Part shown: piece after piece, positions 1 to 8,212 of the stretch
Position numbering within the stretch: position 1 is the first letter of the stretch
How the letters are laid out: the number at the start of each line of letters is the position of its first letter
NCBI GenBank assembly: GCA_963779225.1
Contig: CAVZWW010000003.1
Coordinates: forward strand, 372,001 to 436,000
Direction of reading: 5' to 3'
Length of the DNA: 64,000 nt
From: CAVPCZ01 sp963779225
Lineage (GTDB): Bacteria; Bacteroidota; Ignavibacteria; UBA10030; UBA6906
Position numbers and translations under genes: made by a program
The notes under the pieces: model-generated
Seen by the model: the letters and a program-made list of their open reading frames with translations, nothing else
Told to the model about the DNA's origin: nothing
Database searches by the model: none

Positions 1-2108
1 TCCGCCTGCTGGAGTGCACCGGCGTCATTGAGGCCGTCGCCCACCATCATCGTCGTTGCACCGCGTTGCTGGCAGCCTGCCACGAAGGCCATCTTGTCTG
101 CAGGTGTCTGGTCGAAATACAGGGGAAGTTGCGGTCCAAACCGGCGTTCGAGCTGTGGCCGTTCCCAGCCGGTGTCGCCGGAAAGCAGGACGACATCGTG
201 CCGGGTTTGCAGGCGTGTCACCAGGGATTCGATCCCGTCCCGGTATGCGCCGGCAAGTGCAAAATAACCACGGGGTTCAGGACCGAACCGGACATAGACG
301 CGTGCTTCGGTGGTATCCACTCCTGATTCCACAGCAGGAGGGGTCTCCGAAGGCCCGCCGGCAAATGCGCGGGAACCGACCCGCAGGGGAAGACCCTCGA
401 TTTCTCCTTCGATACCGGCGTTGGGGATTTCGCGATACCGCCGTACGGCACGGAGTGAGAGGGGCATGAGCGACTCATACAGTGTGCGGCTCAGCGGGTG
501 GTGTGAATTCCGGACGAGCGAAGCCACCATTGCCTTCTCATTGTCCGTCAGCGGTGCACCCACAAAGCGGAGTGCCGAAGCGCCTGGCCTGGTCAGTGTG
601 CCGGTCTTGTCCACGATGATCGTGGAGATGCCGGCAAGTGTTTCAACCACCGCGGTGTTTTTCAGGTAGAATTTGTTCCGTCCGAACACGCGGAGCGCCG
701 TGCCGAAGGCAAAGGGTGTCGCCAGCGCGAGGGCACACGGACATGCAACAATCAGGACAGCGGTCACCGCATCAAACGCAATCGCCGGATTGCGTGGAAG
801 CCAGAAGGCTGCAGTGCACGCGGCGACGATCAGCACTCCGCCCGAGAAATACTTGCTGACGGCATTGGCAAGCGTGGTCAGTCCCCGTCTGGGTGTTCCG
901 GTAAACGCTGTTTCGTTCCAGAGCCGTGTCAGATATCCCTGCGATACTTCGCTGACCACGTCCAGCTCGATGGCACCCCCCACCTGCCGGCCGCCGGCAT
1001 GGACCAGATCCCCTGCCACTTTCTGTACGGTGCGTGACTCTCCCGTCACGAAACTGTAATCAATCGCCGCATCTCCGCCGATCAGCACGGCATCCGCAGG
1101 CACGATTTCATTGTTCCGGATCACCATCCGGTCGCCCGGACGCAGATCCGATACCGGCGCCGTGCGTTCCGTTCCCTGGTATCTCGTGGTGACCGCGAGA
1201 GGAAAGTATGATGTGTAGCTTCGCTCGAAATTCAGGCTGTCATAGGTCTTGTTCTGGAACAGGCGTCCGAGCAGCAGAAAGAACACCAGTCCCGAAAGAG
1301 AATCGAGGAAACCCGGACCCGTCCCGCTCACGATGTCAGCCACGCTCCGGAGAAAGACAATCGCAATGCCGATGGCAATCGGCATGTCGATATTGAAGAT
1401 CCCTTTGCGGAGCCCGCCGGCGGCCGACTGGAAATATCCGGTGCTGCAATAAAAAACGACCGGCAGCGAGAGAATCAGATTCAGGTATGCAAAGACGTTG
1501 CGGAGCTGGGCGTCAACAGTGCCACCGGAAAGGTATTCCGGAAAACTGAGAATCATAATGTTCCCGAAGCAGAACCCCGCAATGCCTATTCTGTAGTAGA
1601 GGGAACGGTCGGGCGGAGGCGGCGCACTGCGGTCAACCGATTCAAGCGTGATCCGGGGTTCATATCCCAGCGTCGTAAGCAGTTCGACCACTTTCCGGAG
1701 CGATGTCTTTTTTTCGTCGAATCGGACGGCAATGCTCTTCTTCAGGAATTCCACGCGAGACATCAGGATGCCCGGGTCCATACGATAGAGATGTTCCAGG
1801 ATCCAGACGCAGGAGCTGCAATACATCTGTGGAATGAGGAAAGAAACCGCGCTCACATGGCCGTCGGAAAATTCCCGCAGACGCTCGACAACGCCTGGTT
1901 CATCGAGGTAGGCGAAACGGTTGTTGTCAACAGGCTGGATTACGGGTGCAGGGCAATTGCCGTTAGACCCGAGGATCTCATAGACCACGCGGCAGCCGTT
2001 GCAGCAAAACGCTTTGCCGTCGTGGATGATCCCCGGCCCGTTGAGCGGATCCCCGCAGTGGGCACAGAGCGTTGTGCTGGTAATGACGTGGTCTTCCTGG
2101 AATCCCAT
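1..2108 (-). CDS. ccoI: CcoI/FixI-type heavy-metal (copper) P-type ATPase, C-terminus cut by window edge
   Basis: Membrane ATPase expected to move copper across the inner membrane, typically for cbb3 oxidase assembly. About 702 residues are in the window and the frame stays open to base 1. The N-terminus has Cys15/Cys18 and a CCNGC cluster (Cys35, 36, 39), followed by a ferredoxin-like metal-binding domain with a CxxC pair at 97/100 (MYCSSC). Membrane helices follow, then an intramembrane CPC (VACPCAL), the phosphorylation motif DKTGT and, at the window edge, the hinge motif GDGLNDA. The Cys-rich N-terminus is what separates CcoI/FixI from plain CopA. The ATG at 2108 opens the frame 30 nt below a promoter-like TATCTTTC. 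The cco oxidase genes would be beyond base 1, so the symbol rests on domain layout only. Confidence 0.88.
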   Translation of the reverse strand, partial: MGFQEDHVITSTTLCAHCGDPLNGPGIIHDGKAFCCNGCRVVYEILGSNGNCPAPVIQPVDNNRFAYLDEPGVVERLREFSDGHVSAVSFLIPQMYCSSCVWILEHLYRMDPGILMSRVEFLKKSIAVRFDEKKTSLRKVVELLTTLGYEPRITLESVDRSAPPPPDRSLYYRIGIAGFCFGNIMILSFPEYLSGGTVDAQLRNVFAYLNLILSLPVVFYCSTGYFQSAAGGLRKGIFNIDMPIAIGIAIVFLRSVADIVSGTGPGFLDSLSGLVFFLLLGRLFQNKTYDSLNFERSYTSYFPLAVTTRYQGTERTAPVSDLRPGDRMVIRNNEIVPADAVLIGGDAAIDYSFVTGESRTVQKVAGDLVHAGGRQVGGAIELDVVSEVSQGYLTRLWNETAFTGTPRRGLTTLANAVSKYFSGGVLIVAACTAAFWLPRNPAIAFDAVTAVLIVACPCALALATPFAFGTALRVFGRNKFYLKNTAVVETLAGISTIIVDKTGTLTRPGASALRFVGAPLTDNEKAMVASLVRNSHHPLSRTLYESLMPLSLRAVRRYREIPNAGIEGEIEGLPLRVGSRAFAGGPSETPPAVESGVDTTEARVYVRFGPEPRGYFALAGAYRDGIESLVTRLQTRHDVVLLSGDTGWERPQLERRFGPQLPLYFDQTPADKMAFVAGCQQRGATTMMVGDGLNDAGALQQA

Positions 2109-2137
2109 GGTCCGCGGATGAAAAGATGGAAGGTTTT

Positions 2138-2145
2138 GAAAGATA
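2138..2145 (-). promoter_or_regulatory. Candidate -10 element of the P-type ATPase gene
   Basis: TATCTTTC on the minus strand fits the TAnnTTT pattern seen before other genes here. The predicted start lies about 23 nt upstream of the ATG at 2108. The matching upstream element is poor (CTGG or GCTG), so this is tentative. Confidence 0.35.
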
Positions 2146-2255
2146 CAAAATTGGGGGGAAAATTCCAGCGGTTTTGCGGCAATTTGAGCGGAAGGCCAGG
2201 TTCCCGGTGGCCGCGCGGTTGCTTTTGTGTGACGTTCTGTGTAATTTCGGATATT

Positions 2256-2329
2256 CGGAGCGTAGCGCAGCCCGGTAGCGCACTTGAATGGGGTTCAAGG
2301 GGTCGGGGGTTCAAATCCCCCCGCTCCGA
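2256..2329 (+). tRNA. tRNA-Pro (anticodon GGG)
   Basis: A 74-nt cloverleaf can be folded by eye. The acceptor stem CGGAGCG pairs perfectly with CGCTCCG. The D arm is GCGC/GCGC, the anticodon stem CTTGA/TCAAG closes a 7-nt loop ATGGGGT giving anticodon GGG, and the T arm has GGGGG/CCCCC around TTCAAAT. The discriminator is A2329. No CCA is encoded (CAA follows), so CCA must be added after transcription. It lies divergent from the P-type ATPase and is followed by a non-coding stretch with hairpins. Confidence 0.95.
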
Positions 2330-2353
2330 CAAGATTCAGACATTCCCCGCCTT

Positions 2354-2375
2354 ACTGGTTACCCAACTGGTTACC
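2354..2375. repeat. Tandem 10-bp direct repeat ACTGGTTACC
   Basis: ACTGGTTACC occurs at 2354-2363 and again at 2366-2375, separated by CA, 24 nt after the tRNA. It directly abuts the hairpin at 2376. Function unknown; it could be a relic of an attachment site. Confidence 0.6.
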
Positions 2376-2402
2376 ACTTGCCTCTGTTCCCCAGAGGCAA
2401 GT
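2376..2402 (+). terminator. Perfect 11-bp hairpin after tRNA-Pro, possible terminator
   Basis: ACTTGCCTCTG and CAGAGGCAAGT form a perfect 11-bp stem around loop TTCCC, 46 nt after the tRNA. The following sequence is pyrimidine-rich but has only short T runs, so it may end or stabilise the tRNA precursor rather than be a strong intrinsic terminator. Confidence 0.5.
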
Positions 2403-2573
2403 TCTGTTTCTCCCCCTCGTCCTCTCCCCATCGACCCCTCTTACAACCTACGCCTACTTCTTCGTCACAACTTCTCCGGGACTTCTCTCCTGCACTTTCA
2501 CCTACAGATCGACGAGAGCAAAGCGCGCCAAGGTCGGACGGACCGATGATCGAAAAAGCTGAAAAGTGTGGCG

Positions 2574-2632
2574 GAATGTCAGAGTACGAAGACCACTCTC
2601 CGTTGATGGTGGAGTGTCTGCTCTTGACATTC
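2574..2632. other. 59-nt imperfect inverted repeat in non-coding DNA
   Basis: GAATGTCA (2574-2581) pairs with TGACATTC (2625-2632). Inside, GAG/CTC, AGA/TCT and CACTC/GAGTG continue the stem with small bulges, about 19 pairs in all. It could be a structured RNA or an element end. No promoter or product is assigned. Confidence 0.4.
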
Positions 2633-2798
2633 TCTATTACACTCTGCTTAATGCGCGGAACGGGATTCCCGGGGGCTCAAATCCCTGTAATCTCGGGCCA
2701 TAACCGGTGAACGGAGCGGCATGGTTAACGACGGCAACCGCAAGATTGCGGCAGGGACTATTGCACGTGAATGGGTGCGTTTCCAGAGATCTGCAATC

Positions 2799-2819
2799 CC
2801 CCGGTGAGGCTCACCGGGG
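2799..2819 (-). terminator. Hairpin overlapping the stop codon of the DUF2147 gene
   Basis: CCCCGGTGA and TCACCGGGG form a perfect 9-bp stem with a 3-nt loop. The TGA stop of the DUF2147 gene (2811-2813) lies inside the stem. No T run follows on the minus strand, so it may protect the 3' end rather than act as a classical terminator. Confidence 0.45.
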
Positions 2820-3290
2820 TAGGCCCGAGGGTTCCGGTGTCAGCCGCTTCCACGTCTCGGTTCGCCCGAACAGTGGAATCATGATATACCCCCGGAGTTC
2901 CATGGTATCCCGGTCCACGAGCTTCAGTTTCGCCCGGTATTCATCCCCGCTTTCGGCGTCGTAGACTCTCCCTCCCGTCCACTCCCCCTCACCGTCGTAA
3001 AGAAAACCCCGCATGAATTGCATCCCGAGAATCGGCCTTGACCGGAGTTGATCGTCAGGATTCTTGTTATCGAGCACCGGTCTCCCGTTCTTTTCCGGTT
3101 CCTTCAGCCATGTAATGGATCCGCAGTAGGCCTCTCCGCATTTTGTGATCGTCACATGCGCCTTGCCTTCAGCGGTGATCCACGTGCCCGTGATCCGGTC
3201 CTGTTCAGACATTCCTTCCGGTGTTTGTCCCGGGACGCCGGGCGAAAGGAAGACAATACTCAGCAGCAACGTACACGCACGATAAGTCAT
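2811..3290 (-). CDS. DUF2147 family exported protein
   Basis: A 159-residue protein with a signal peptide (about residues 1-21, ending near VPGQ), so exported. The mature part follows the DUF2147 pattern: GTW near the start, V-T-I-T-K-CG followed by YCGSITWL, a D-N-K-N-P-D segment, the GMQFMRGF block, W-GG-VYD with E-Y, and a closing GYI-PLFGRTETW. Family members are small secreted proteins of unknown biochemical role; a lipocalin-like fold is usually suggested. It follows the MFS gene after only 3 nt and so is probably co-transcribed with it. Confidence 0.85.
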   Translation of the reverse strand: MTYRACTLLLSIVFLSPGVPGQTPEGMSEQDRITGTWITAEGKAHVTITKCGEAYCGSITWLKEPEKNGRPVLDNKNPDDQLRSRPILGMQFMRGFLYDGEGEWTGGRVYDAESGDEYRAKLKLVDRDTMELRGYIMIPLFGRTETWKRLTPEPSGLPR

Positions 3291-3293
3291 GTC

Positions 3294-4688
3294 CTAATCC
3301 TGATGTTTCGTTTTGAACCCTTTCAACATCCATGGACGCGCGATCACCAACCCGATCGGTGTGATCATCGCAATAATGCCGTAGATGAACCACATCATCC
3401 CGGTGTTCATCGCTTCAGGAGGAACTCCCGCCGGACAATACTGCATAAGGAACCATCCGGAATAGAGGCTGGTGATCACTTTTGTCAGAAACCACGGGAA
3501 CTGGCCGATTCCCATATAGATGCCGGTCATTTCCTTCGGGGCCACTTCGGCAATCCACTGGAGAAACCGGGGCGACCAGATCGCCTCGCCGATGGTCATG
3601 ATGAAGAGGTAGGCGAGGAGCGTTGTCATGCTTGGCCCCAGCGCCAGAATGAAGGTCGGCGCCGCCATGATCAACGTACCCACGATCATCATCGTATAGG
3701 TGTCTTTCCTGGAGGTGAAAGCAGCCACCACCGGCGTGAGGACAAAGATGAGGAGGGGACTGGCATTGACGAATGTCTCGTAGTTGTCACTGACCACACC
3801 GGTGAAGGCCCGGCTGAAGTACTGCGGCAATGTGAGCCAGTTATGCGCGAAGAGGGTCTGCACGGGGATAAGAATGAACACAAAAAAGAGGAAACGAAAG
3901 TCCCGGAGCGGAAAGTTCCGGAGATAGAACAAGATCTGTTCCTTCGCGGGTTTACGCTCTTCTCCCGTGTCGCGCCACCCGGCACTTTTTCCAGCTCCGA
4001 GCATTGCCGCACGGACCGCCCTGTTCGTCAGCAGTGTTGCCACAACAGCCATGCCGGCGATGGTCAGGGCTGCATACACCCAGAAAACCCCGGGGATGCC
4101 GAAGGCCTTCCGGAGAGGGGGGGAAAGGAGGCCCGGAAGAAACCCGCCGAGGTTCATCAGCGCATACAGCATGGCATACCCCATCGCGGCGGACTTCTCG
4201 TTGGTGAAGAACTTCACCGCAGCATAACATGCCGGCTGGTAAATCCCGTAGCCGATGATGATCCCCAGCAACCCGCCCATTGCGAGCAGGTGTGCTGAAG
4301 ACCAGAGTCCGCGGGTACCCATGAGTTCCGGACTGACGGCCAGAAGTATCCGTCCGACGAGCATTGCCGTCAGAGATATCAGTATGGCCTTACGGGGACC
4401 GATAAGATCAACCGTAGCCCCGAGAAAGAGCATACTCAGGGTAATCCCCGCGGTCTGGATTCCCACCATCTGCCCGGCGCTGATGTCATCCAGGCCGATG
4501 TAGTCGTTGAAGTAGATGGCAAGCAGGCCGACGACTCCGAAGTAGGTGAGCCCTTCGAGCAAATACGAGACATTGATGCCCCAGAGTGCGCGGGAGGCCC
4601 TCACCAGGTCGACAAACGGCTGCGTAATCTCACGCAGGCTGCGACGCAAGATGGAGTCATGGGGGGCAGGATCAATGTGAGGCGTCAT
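3294..4688 (-). CDS. Major facilitator superfamily transporter (POT-like)
   Basis: A 464-residue polytopic inner-membrane protein with about 12 hydrophobic segments. The early segment EGLTYFGVVGLLAIYF and the loop after helix 2-3 (DLIGPRKAI) resemble proton-dependent oligopeptide and related MFS carriers; the substrate cannot be read from sequence. The frame extends upstream to a TTG at 4709, but the ATG at 4688 has a purine-rich AAAGGA upstream and is preferred. It lies between a PAP2 phosphatase gene and a DUF2147 gene on the same strand. Confidence 0.82.
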   Translation of the reverse strand: MTPHIDPAPHDSILRRSLREITQPFVDLVRASRALWGINVSYLLEGLTYFGVVGLLAIYFNDYIGLDDISAGQMVGIQTAGITLSMLFLGATVDLIGPRKAILISLTAMLVGRILLAVSPELMGTRGLWSSAHLLAMGGLLGIIIGYGIYQPACYAAVKFFTNEKSAAMGYAMLYALMNLGGFLPGLLSPPLRKAFGIPGVFWVYAALTIAGMAVVATLLTNRAVRAAMLGAGKSAGWRDTGEERKPAKEQILFYLRNFPLRDFRFLFFVFILIPVQTLFAHNWLTLPQYFSRAFTGVVSDNYETFVNASPLLIFVLTPVVAAFTSRKDTYTMMIVGTLIMAAPTFILALGPSMTTLLAYLFIMTIGEAIWSPRFLQWIAEVAPKEMTGIYMGIGQFPWFLTKVITSLYSGWFLMQYCPAGVPPEAMNTGMMWFIYGIIAMITPIGLVIARPWMLKGFKTKHQD

Positions 4689-4792
4689 GTCCACGGGGTT
4701 TCCTTTCAAATGAAGAGCGCACAGGCAACGGATAACCGGAGAGCTTCCGGACCGCAGGGGAACACCCCCGGGCGGTGGCAGTACTCACCGGT

Positions 4793-5617
4793 TCAAAACC
4801 GGTACATCAGCGTGATCCCGTTCGGCGCCGGCAGCAATGACCATCCGGTCCGGTTGCCTTCTTCAGGCGATCCTTCGTACCACAGAACAAGGGACCTGCC
4901 GAGTGATGCAGAGAAGATGGCACTGAAGACCACATCGGAAAACCAGTGATCTTCCGAGTAGATTCTCGAGAGGCCGGTCAGCGTAGCAAGCGTATAGAGT
5001 CCAACGCTCACCCAGGGCCTGTCGATGCGGGCCGCAAGGACCGCAGACACAGAGAACGCCCCTGCGGTATGGCCTGAAGGAAAAGACTCGTAGCCGTCTT
5101 CCATCTGAAAAGGACGAAAGGCCGCATTGCCCAACCCCATATAGGGCCGTGCGCGGCCCACGGCAATCTTCAGGATCTGTGTAGAGAGAGCGGTGAGCAG
5201 AAGCGCGGTGGTGCTCAATACAGCGGTCTCGCGGAGCCATGAATTCTTCACCACCAGACCGGTACCGTAAGCGCCGAGGCACAGTGCGCCGAGCACAAGA
5301 CCGTCGCCGTAGTTGACCACGACATTCGATATATGGTCCAAAGTGGTGGAGCGGTTATGAAGCATCACTGAAGACACTTCGTCATCCAGCAATGCCGCTC
5401 CGCCTGTGGCGAGCACAGTAAGGCCGACATCTCTCCACTCTTTTCCCTCCCAGCGGCAGGGTGCACCGAACAGGTACAGGGCACCGAGGGCGAACGTCTT
5501 CGCATCGCCGGCCGCCACCGCGGGCCATGGTGTCGACGCCACGGCAAGGGAATCCTCCTGTGCCGCAAGTCGATGCGCGTGCAGAACAAACAGAAGGATT
5601 GCTATCACGTTACGCAT
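4793..5617 (-). CDS. Exported PAP2-family phosphatase
   Basis: A 274-residue membrane or exported protein of the type 2 phosphatidic-acid phosphatase family, which hydrolyses phospho- or pyrophospholipids such as undecaprenyl pyrophosphate. All three active-site blocks are present: K-x6-RP (KIAVGRARP), PSGH (FPSGHTAG) and SR-x5-H-x3-D (SRIYSEDHWFSD). A signal peptide occupies about residues 1-20 (ends HRLAAQ). The ATG at 5617 has GAGGA 7 nt upstream and begins exactly at the signal peptide; an upstream ATG at 5671 would add 18 poor residues. Divergent from the dinG-like gene. Confidence 0.88.
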   Translation of the reverse strand: MRNVIAILLFVLHAHRLAAQEDSLAVASTPWPAVAAGDAKTFALGALYLFGAPCRWEGKEWRDVGLTVLATGGAALLDDEVSSVMLHNRSTTLDHISNVVVNYGDGLVLGALCLGAYGTGLVVKNSWLRETAVLSTTALLLTALSTQILKIAVGRARPYMGLGNAAFRPFQMEDGYESFPSGHTAGAFSVSAVLAARIDRPWVSVGLYTLATLTGLSRIYSEDHWFSDVVFSAIFSASLGRSLVLWYEGSPEEGNRTGWSLLPAPNGITLMYRF

Positions 5618-5695
5618 GGAAAAATCCTCGGGATAGAAAATAGGTGAAAAAGTTAAGAAATGATAGATCAACTGGATTGGGGGTTCTCAATTCTG

Positions 5696-5703
5696 TACCT
5701 TCA
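5696..5703 (+). promoter_or_regulatory. Candidate -10 element of the dinG-like gene
   Basis: TACCTTCA lies 6 nt before the ATG at 5710 and closely matches the HU -10 (TATCTTCA). The -33 region (CTGG) is weak. If correct, transcription starts at or next to the ATG. Confidence 0.35.
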
Positions 5704-5709
5704 TCACTG

Positions 5710-7716
5710 ATGGAATCCCTGAGCCAGAGCATTGAACAGCTGTTTAGTCCGGAAGGGACGCTTGCCGTGTATCCCGGTCTCGAAGAGCGTCCGCAGCAAC
5801 AGGCGATGACATTAGCTGTTGCCCGGGCTCTTGAGCAGCGGCGCCACCTGATCGTGGAGGCACCGACCGGTACCGGCAAAACGCTCGCGTATTTGCTTCC
5901 CGCACTTCTGCACGCCACAAGGAGCAGCCGGAAGGCCATTGTTTCCACACACACCAAGAATCTTCAGGATCAGATCCTTCACAACGACATCCCGCTCGCG
6001 CGCAGCCTGCTTGGCATCGATTTCACCGCGGTCGCGCTCAAGGGAAGACGCAATTACCTGTGCACCACCCGGCTCCGGAACGCCCTTGCGGGGAGCGGAT
6101 CGCTGTTCGGCGATGAGCAGCAGGAGCAATTGCTCCGGATTCAGGAGTGGGCAGTTCATTCGCCTGACGGGGAGCTCGGCGGAGCAGGATTCACTCCTGC
6201 GTTCGAAGTGTGGAATGCCGTCTGTTCCGAACCGGGCCTCTGCAATACCCGCATCTGCGGCGGTTCATGTTTTTTTCAGCGTGTCAAGGAAGAAGTCCGC
6301 CGTGCGCATCTGGTGGTGATGAATCACGCGCTTTTTTTTACACTGTTGCCGCTCCGCCGTGCGGAAGATGCATTGATCTTCGGGGACGATTTCGTCATTC
6401 TGGATGAAGCCCACACGCTGGAAGCGGTCGCCGGCTCAGGGTTTGGCAGGCGTGTGTCACGGCGCGGCATGATCACCACGTTAAACCGCCTGTACCACTC
6501 CCGGATGCGCAAGGGTTTGCTCGTCAGGGCCAAGCGACCGGTGAAAACCGCCTGCAAGGGCGCCCTTGGTGCTGTGGAGGAGTTCTTCGACAATCTTGCC
6601 CGTGCGGCAGCGGTCCGCCAGCGGCGCCCGGGCTCTCCCGGCCGCACCGGCATACGTCAGATCCGGATCACGGAACCCTTTCCTGTTCCCGACACGCTCA
6701 GCACGCACCTGCAATCGTTTCTTGAACTGGTCCGTTCTGAGGAAGACCACGCCGCCACGTCATCGGACGCACAGGAAATCGCGGCACTCCGGCAGTCGTT
6801 GACGGGCGATCTGCTTGTTCTGGACGAATTCCTGGCGCTCCGCAATCCGTCCAACGCCTACTGGGTGGAAACGGATGAGCCCGGACACGAACAAACCGCG
6901 CTTTGTACGGCACCCTTCAACGTCGGCGGGCTTCTGTCAGGATCGTTATTTGGAGAGCTGGGACCTGTTGTTCTCACAAGCGCAACGGTGGCGGTCAACG
7001 GCAGCATGGCGTACATACAGGAACGACTCGGGGCGGCATCTGCCGAGGGTCTACAGCTGGATTCGCCTTTTGACCACCGGCGTCAGATGCGGATCTGGAT
7101 TGCGCGCGACATTCCTGAACCGGATGCCCCGGGTTACCTCAGGGCGCTGCCGGCGACGGTGCTCGCCTTTATCAAGCGCACAAACGGAAAAGCGCTGGTG
7201 TTGTTCACCAGTTCAGCCCTCATGCGGAACATTGCCGCAACCGTGTCAGGTGATCTGGAGGATCTCGGCATCCGTCTTCTGGTCCAGGGGGTTGACTTTC
7301 AGCGGCATCAGCTTCTGGAGGAATTCCGCAAGGACATTCATTCGGTGCTTTTCGGTCTGGACAGCTTCTGGATGGGCGTAGATGTGCCAGGAGAGGCGTT
7401 GGAGCATGTGATTATCACGAGGCTGCCATTTGCCGTGCCGACACATCCCCTTATTGAGGCCCGTCTCGAGGAGATCGGTCAACGCGGGGGGAATGCGTTC
7501 CTCGAGTACTCTCTTCCGGAAGCCATACTGAAATTCCGTCAGGGGGCGGGGCGCCTCATTCGCTCGACATCCGACCATGGTGTTGTTTCCGTGCTGGATT
7601 CAAGGATTCTCACCCGGTCGTACGGTCACAACTTCCTGGACGCGCTCCCTCAGTGCCCGGTGGAACTGATCAGTCAGAACGGCGACTCAACGCCACTTGA
7701 ACGAGAACCGTGGTAA
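5710..7716 (+). CDS. dinG: DinG-like ATP-dependent DNA helicase (XPD/DinG superfamily 2)
   Basis: A 668-residue superfamily-2 helicase. Walker A is EAPTGTGKT, the DEAH box is ILDEAH, and the C-terminal motif region holds QGAGRLIR. Between motifs Ia and II are Cys residues (YLC, then AVCSEPGLC, RICGGSC) that fit the iron-sulfur ligands of XPD/DinG enzymes. Members unwind 5'-3' and act on R-loops or DNA damage. The ATG at 5710 is chosen over an upstream GTG at 5644 because a -10-like element sits at 5696 and the family's usual N-terminus starts here. No exonuclease domain is fused, so this is the short DinG/YoaA-like form. Confidence 0.88.
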   Translation: MESLSQSIEQLFSPEGTLAVYPGLEERPQQQAMTLAVARALEQRRHLIVEAPTGTGKTLAYLLPALLHATRSSRKAIVSTHTKNLQDQILHNDIPLARSLLGIDFTAVALKGRRNYLCTTRLRNALAGSGSLFGDEQQEQLLRIQEWAVHSPDGELGGAGFTPAFEVWNAVCSEPGLCNTRICGGSCFFQRVKEEVRRAHLVVMNHALFFTLLPLRRAEDALIFGDDFVILDEAHTLEAVAGSGFGRRVSRRGMITTLNRLYHSRMRKGLLVRAKRPVKTACKGALGAVEEFFDNLARAAAVRQRRPGSPGRTGIRQIRITEPFPVPDTLSTHLQSFLELVRSEEDHAATSSDAQEIAALRQSLTGDLLVLDEFLALRNPSNAYWVETDEPGHEQTALCTAPFNVGGLLSGSLFGELGPVVLTSATVAVNGSMAYIQERLGAASAEGLQLDSPFDHRRQMRIWIARDIPEPDAPGYLRALPATVLAFIKRTNGKALVLFTSSALMRNIAATVSGDLEDLGIRLLVQGVDFQRHQLLEEFRKDIHSVLFGLDSFWMGVDVPGEALEHVIITRLPFAVPTHPLIEARLEEIGQRGGNAFLEYSLPEAILKFRQGAGRLIRSTSDHGVVSVLDSRILTRSYGHNFLDALPQCPVELISQNGDSTPLEREPW

Positions 7717-7741
7717 ATCCTCGGTTTTTTCGATTTTCTTG

Positions 7742-7772
7742 TTTGAATTGTCGGGAGAATGTGCTATCTTCA
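7742..7772 (+). promoter_or_regulatory. HU gene promoter, Bacteroidota type
   Basis: TTTG at 7742-7745, a 19-nt spacer, then TATCTTCA at 7765-7772. This nearly matches the TTTG-N19-TAnnTTTG pattern of Bacteroidota sigma-A promoters. It gives a leader of about 38 nt containing a strong AAGGAGG site. Confidence 0.65.
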
Positions 7773-7816
7773 CCCCCGTACACACTCAGTTTTTTCCACT
7801 ACCTCAAGGAGGACCA

Positions 7817-8104
7817 ATGGCTAAGGCAATGTCGAAGACGGCGATCATCGCCCACTTCGCAAGTAAGTTTGATTTGAAGAAAAAGGCGGTCGCTTCCATT
7901 TTCGAAGAGCAAGCGGCCCTGGCGTACAAAGAGGCAAAGAATACCTACACGCTTCCCGGTATCGGCAAGCTTGTTCTTGTCAACCGCAAAGAGCGTATGG
8001 GTCGCAACCCCAAGACCGGCGAAGCTATTTCGATTCCGGCTAAGACCGTAGTGAAATTCCGTGTCGCAAAGGCCTGCAAGGAAGCGGTCCTTCTGAAGAA
8101 GTGA
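7817..8104 (+). CDS. HU-family DNA-binding protein
   Basis: A 95-residue basic histone-like protein of normal HU length. After an N-terminal alpha region (SKTAIIAHFASKFDLKKKAV) comes the beta-arm signature (LPGIGKLVLVNRKERMGRNP) with GEAISIPAKTVVKFRV. HU dimers bend and compact DNA. The ATG at 7817 has AAGGAGG 4 nt upstream, the best ribosome site in the window; the frame's upstream extension to 7697 is discarded. It is a single-gene unit, with its own promoter and a terminator at 8148. Confidence 0.93.
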   Translation: MAKAMSKTAIIAHFASKFDLKKKAVASIFEEQAALAYKEAKNTYTLPGIGKLVLVNRKERMGRNPKTGEAISIPAKTVVKFRVAKACKEAVLLKK

Positions 8105-8147
8105 CAATTCGCTGAATATCAGCGTTTCGCGTTCGCATGTAGAGACG

Positions 8148-8179
8148 GTCCCGTCATCGCCGGCGGGACTTTCTTTTTT
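8148..8179 (+). terminator. Intrinsic terminator of the HU gene
   Basis: GTCCCG (8148-8153) pairs with CGGGAC (8164-8169), followed by TTTCTTTTTT. This is a standard stem plus T tract 43 nt after the HU stop codon. Confidence 0.8.
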
Positions 8180-8208
8180 GTTTGTCACCCCACCGTTTCG
8201 TACATTTC
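8177..8208 (+). promoter_or_regulatory. Candidate promoter of the hybrid histidine kinase operon
   Basis: TTTG at 8177-8180, a 20-nt spacer, then TACATTTC at 8201-8208. The -10 hexamer ends 6 nt before the ATG at 8213, which predicts a leaderless transcript. The -33 element overlaps the T tract of the HU terminator. Confidence 0.5.
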
Positions 8209-8212
8209 CCGT

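Larger units (their letters stand above)
2330..2798. other. Non-coding stretch downstream of tRNA-Pro
   Basis: About 470 nt with no plausible gene; open frames here have no recognisable composition or start context. It holds a tandem 10-bp repeat, a perfect 11-bp hairpin, a longer imperfect hairpin and a small palindrome CCGCAA-GA-TTGCGG near 2740. I see no integrase or transposase remnant. Confidence 0.6.

Noticed and set aside
2660..2704. tRNA-like 3' end (GGGGGCTCAAATCCC)
   Set aside because: The sequence resembles a T arm, but the stem pairing fails and no acceptor or anticodon arm can be folded.
3048..4298. 416-residue open frame on the plus strand
   Set aside because: It lies opposite the MFS transporter gene, with a His/Arg/Glu-rich composition typical of an antisense shadow.
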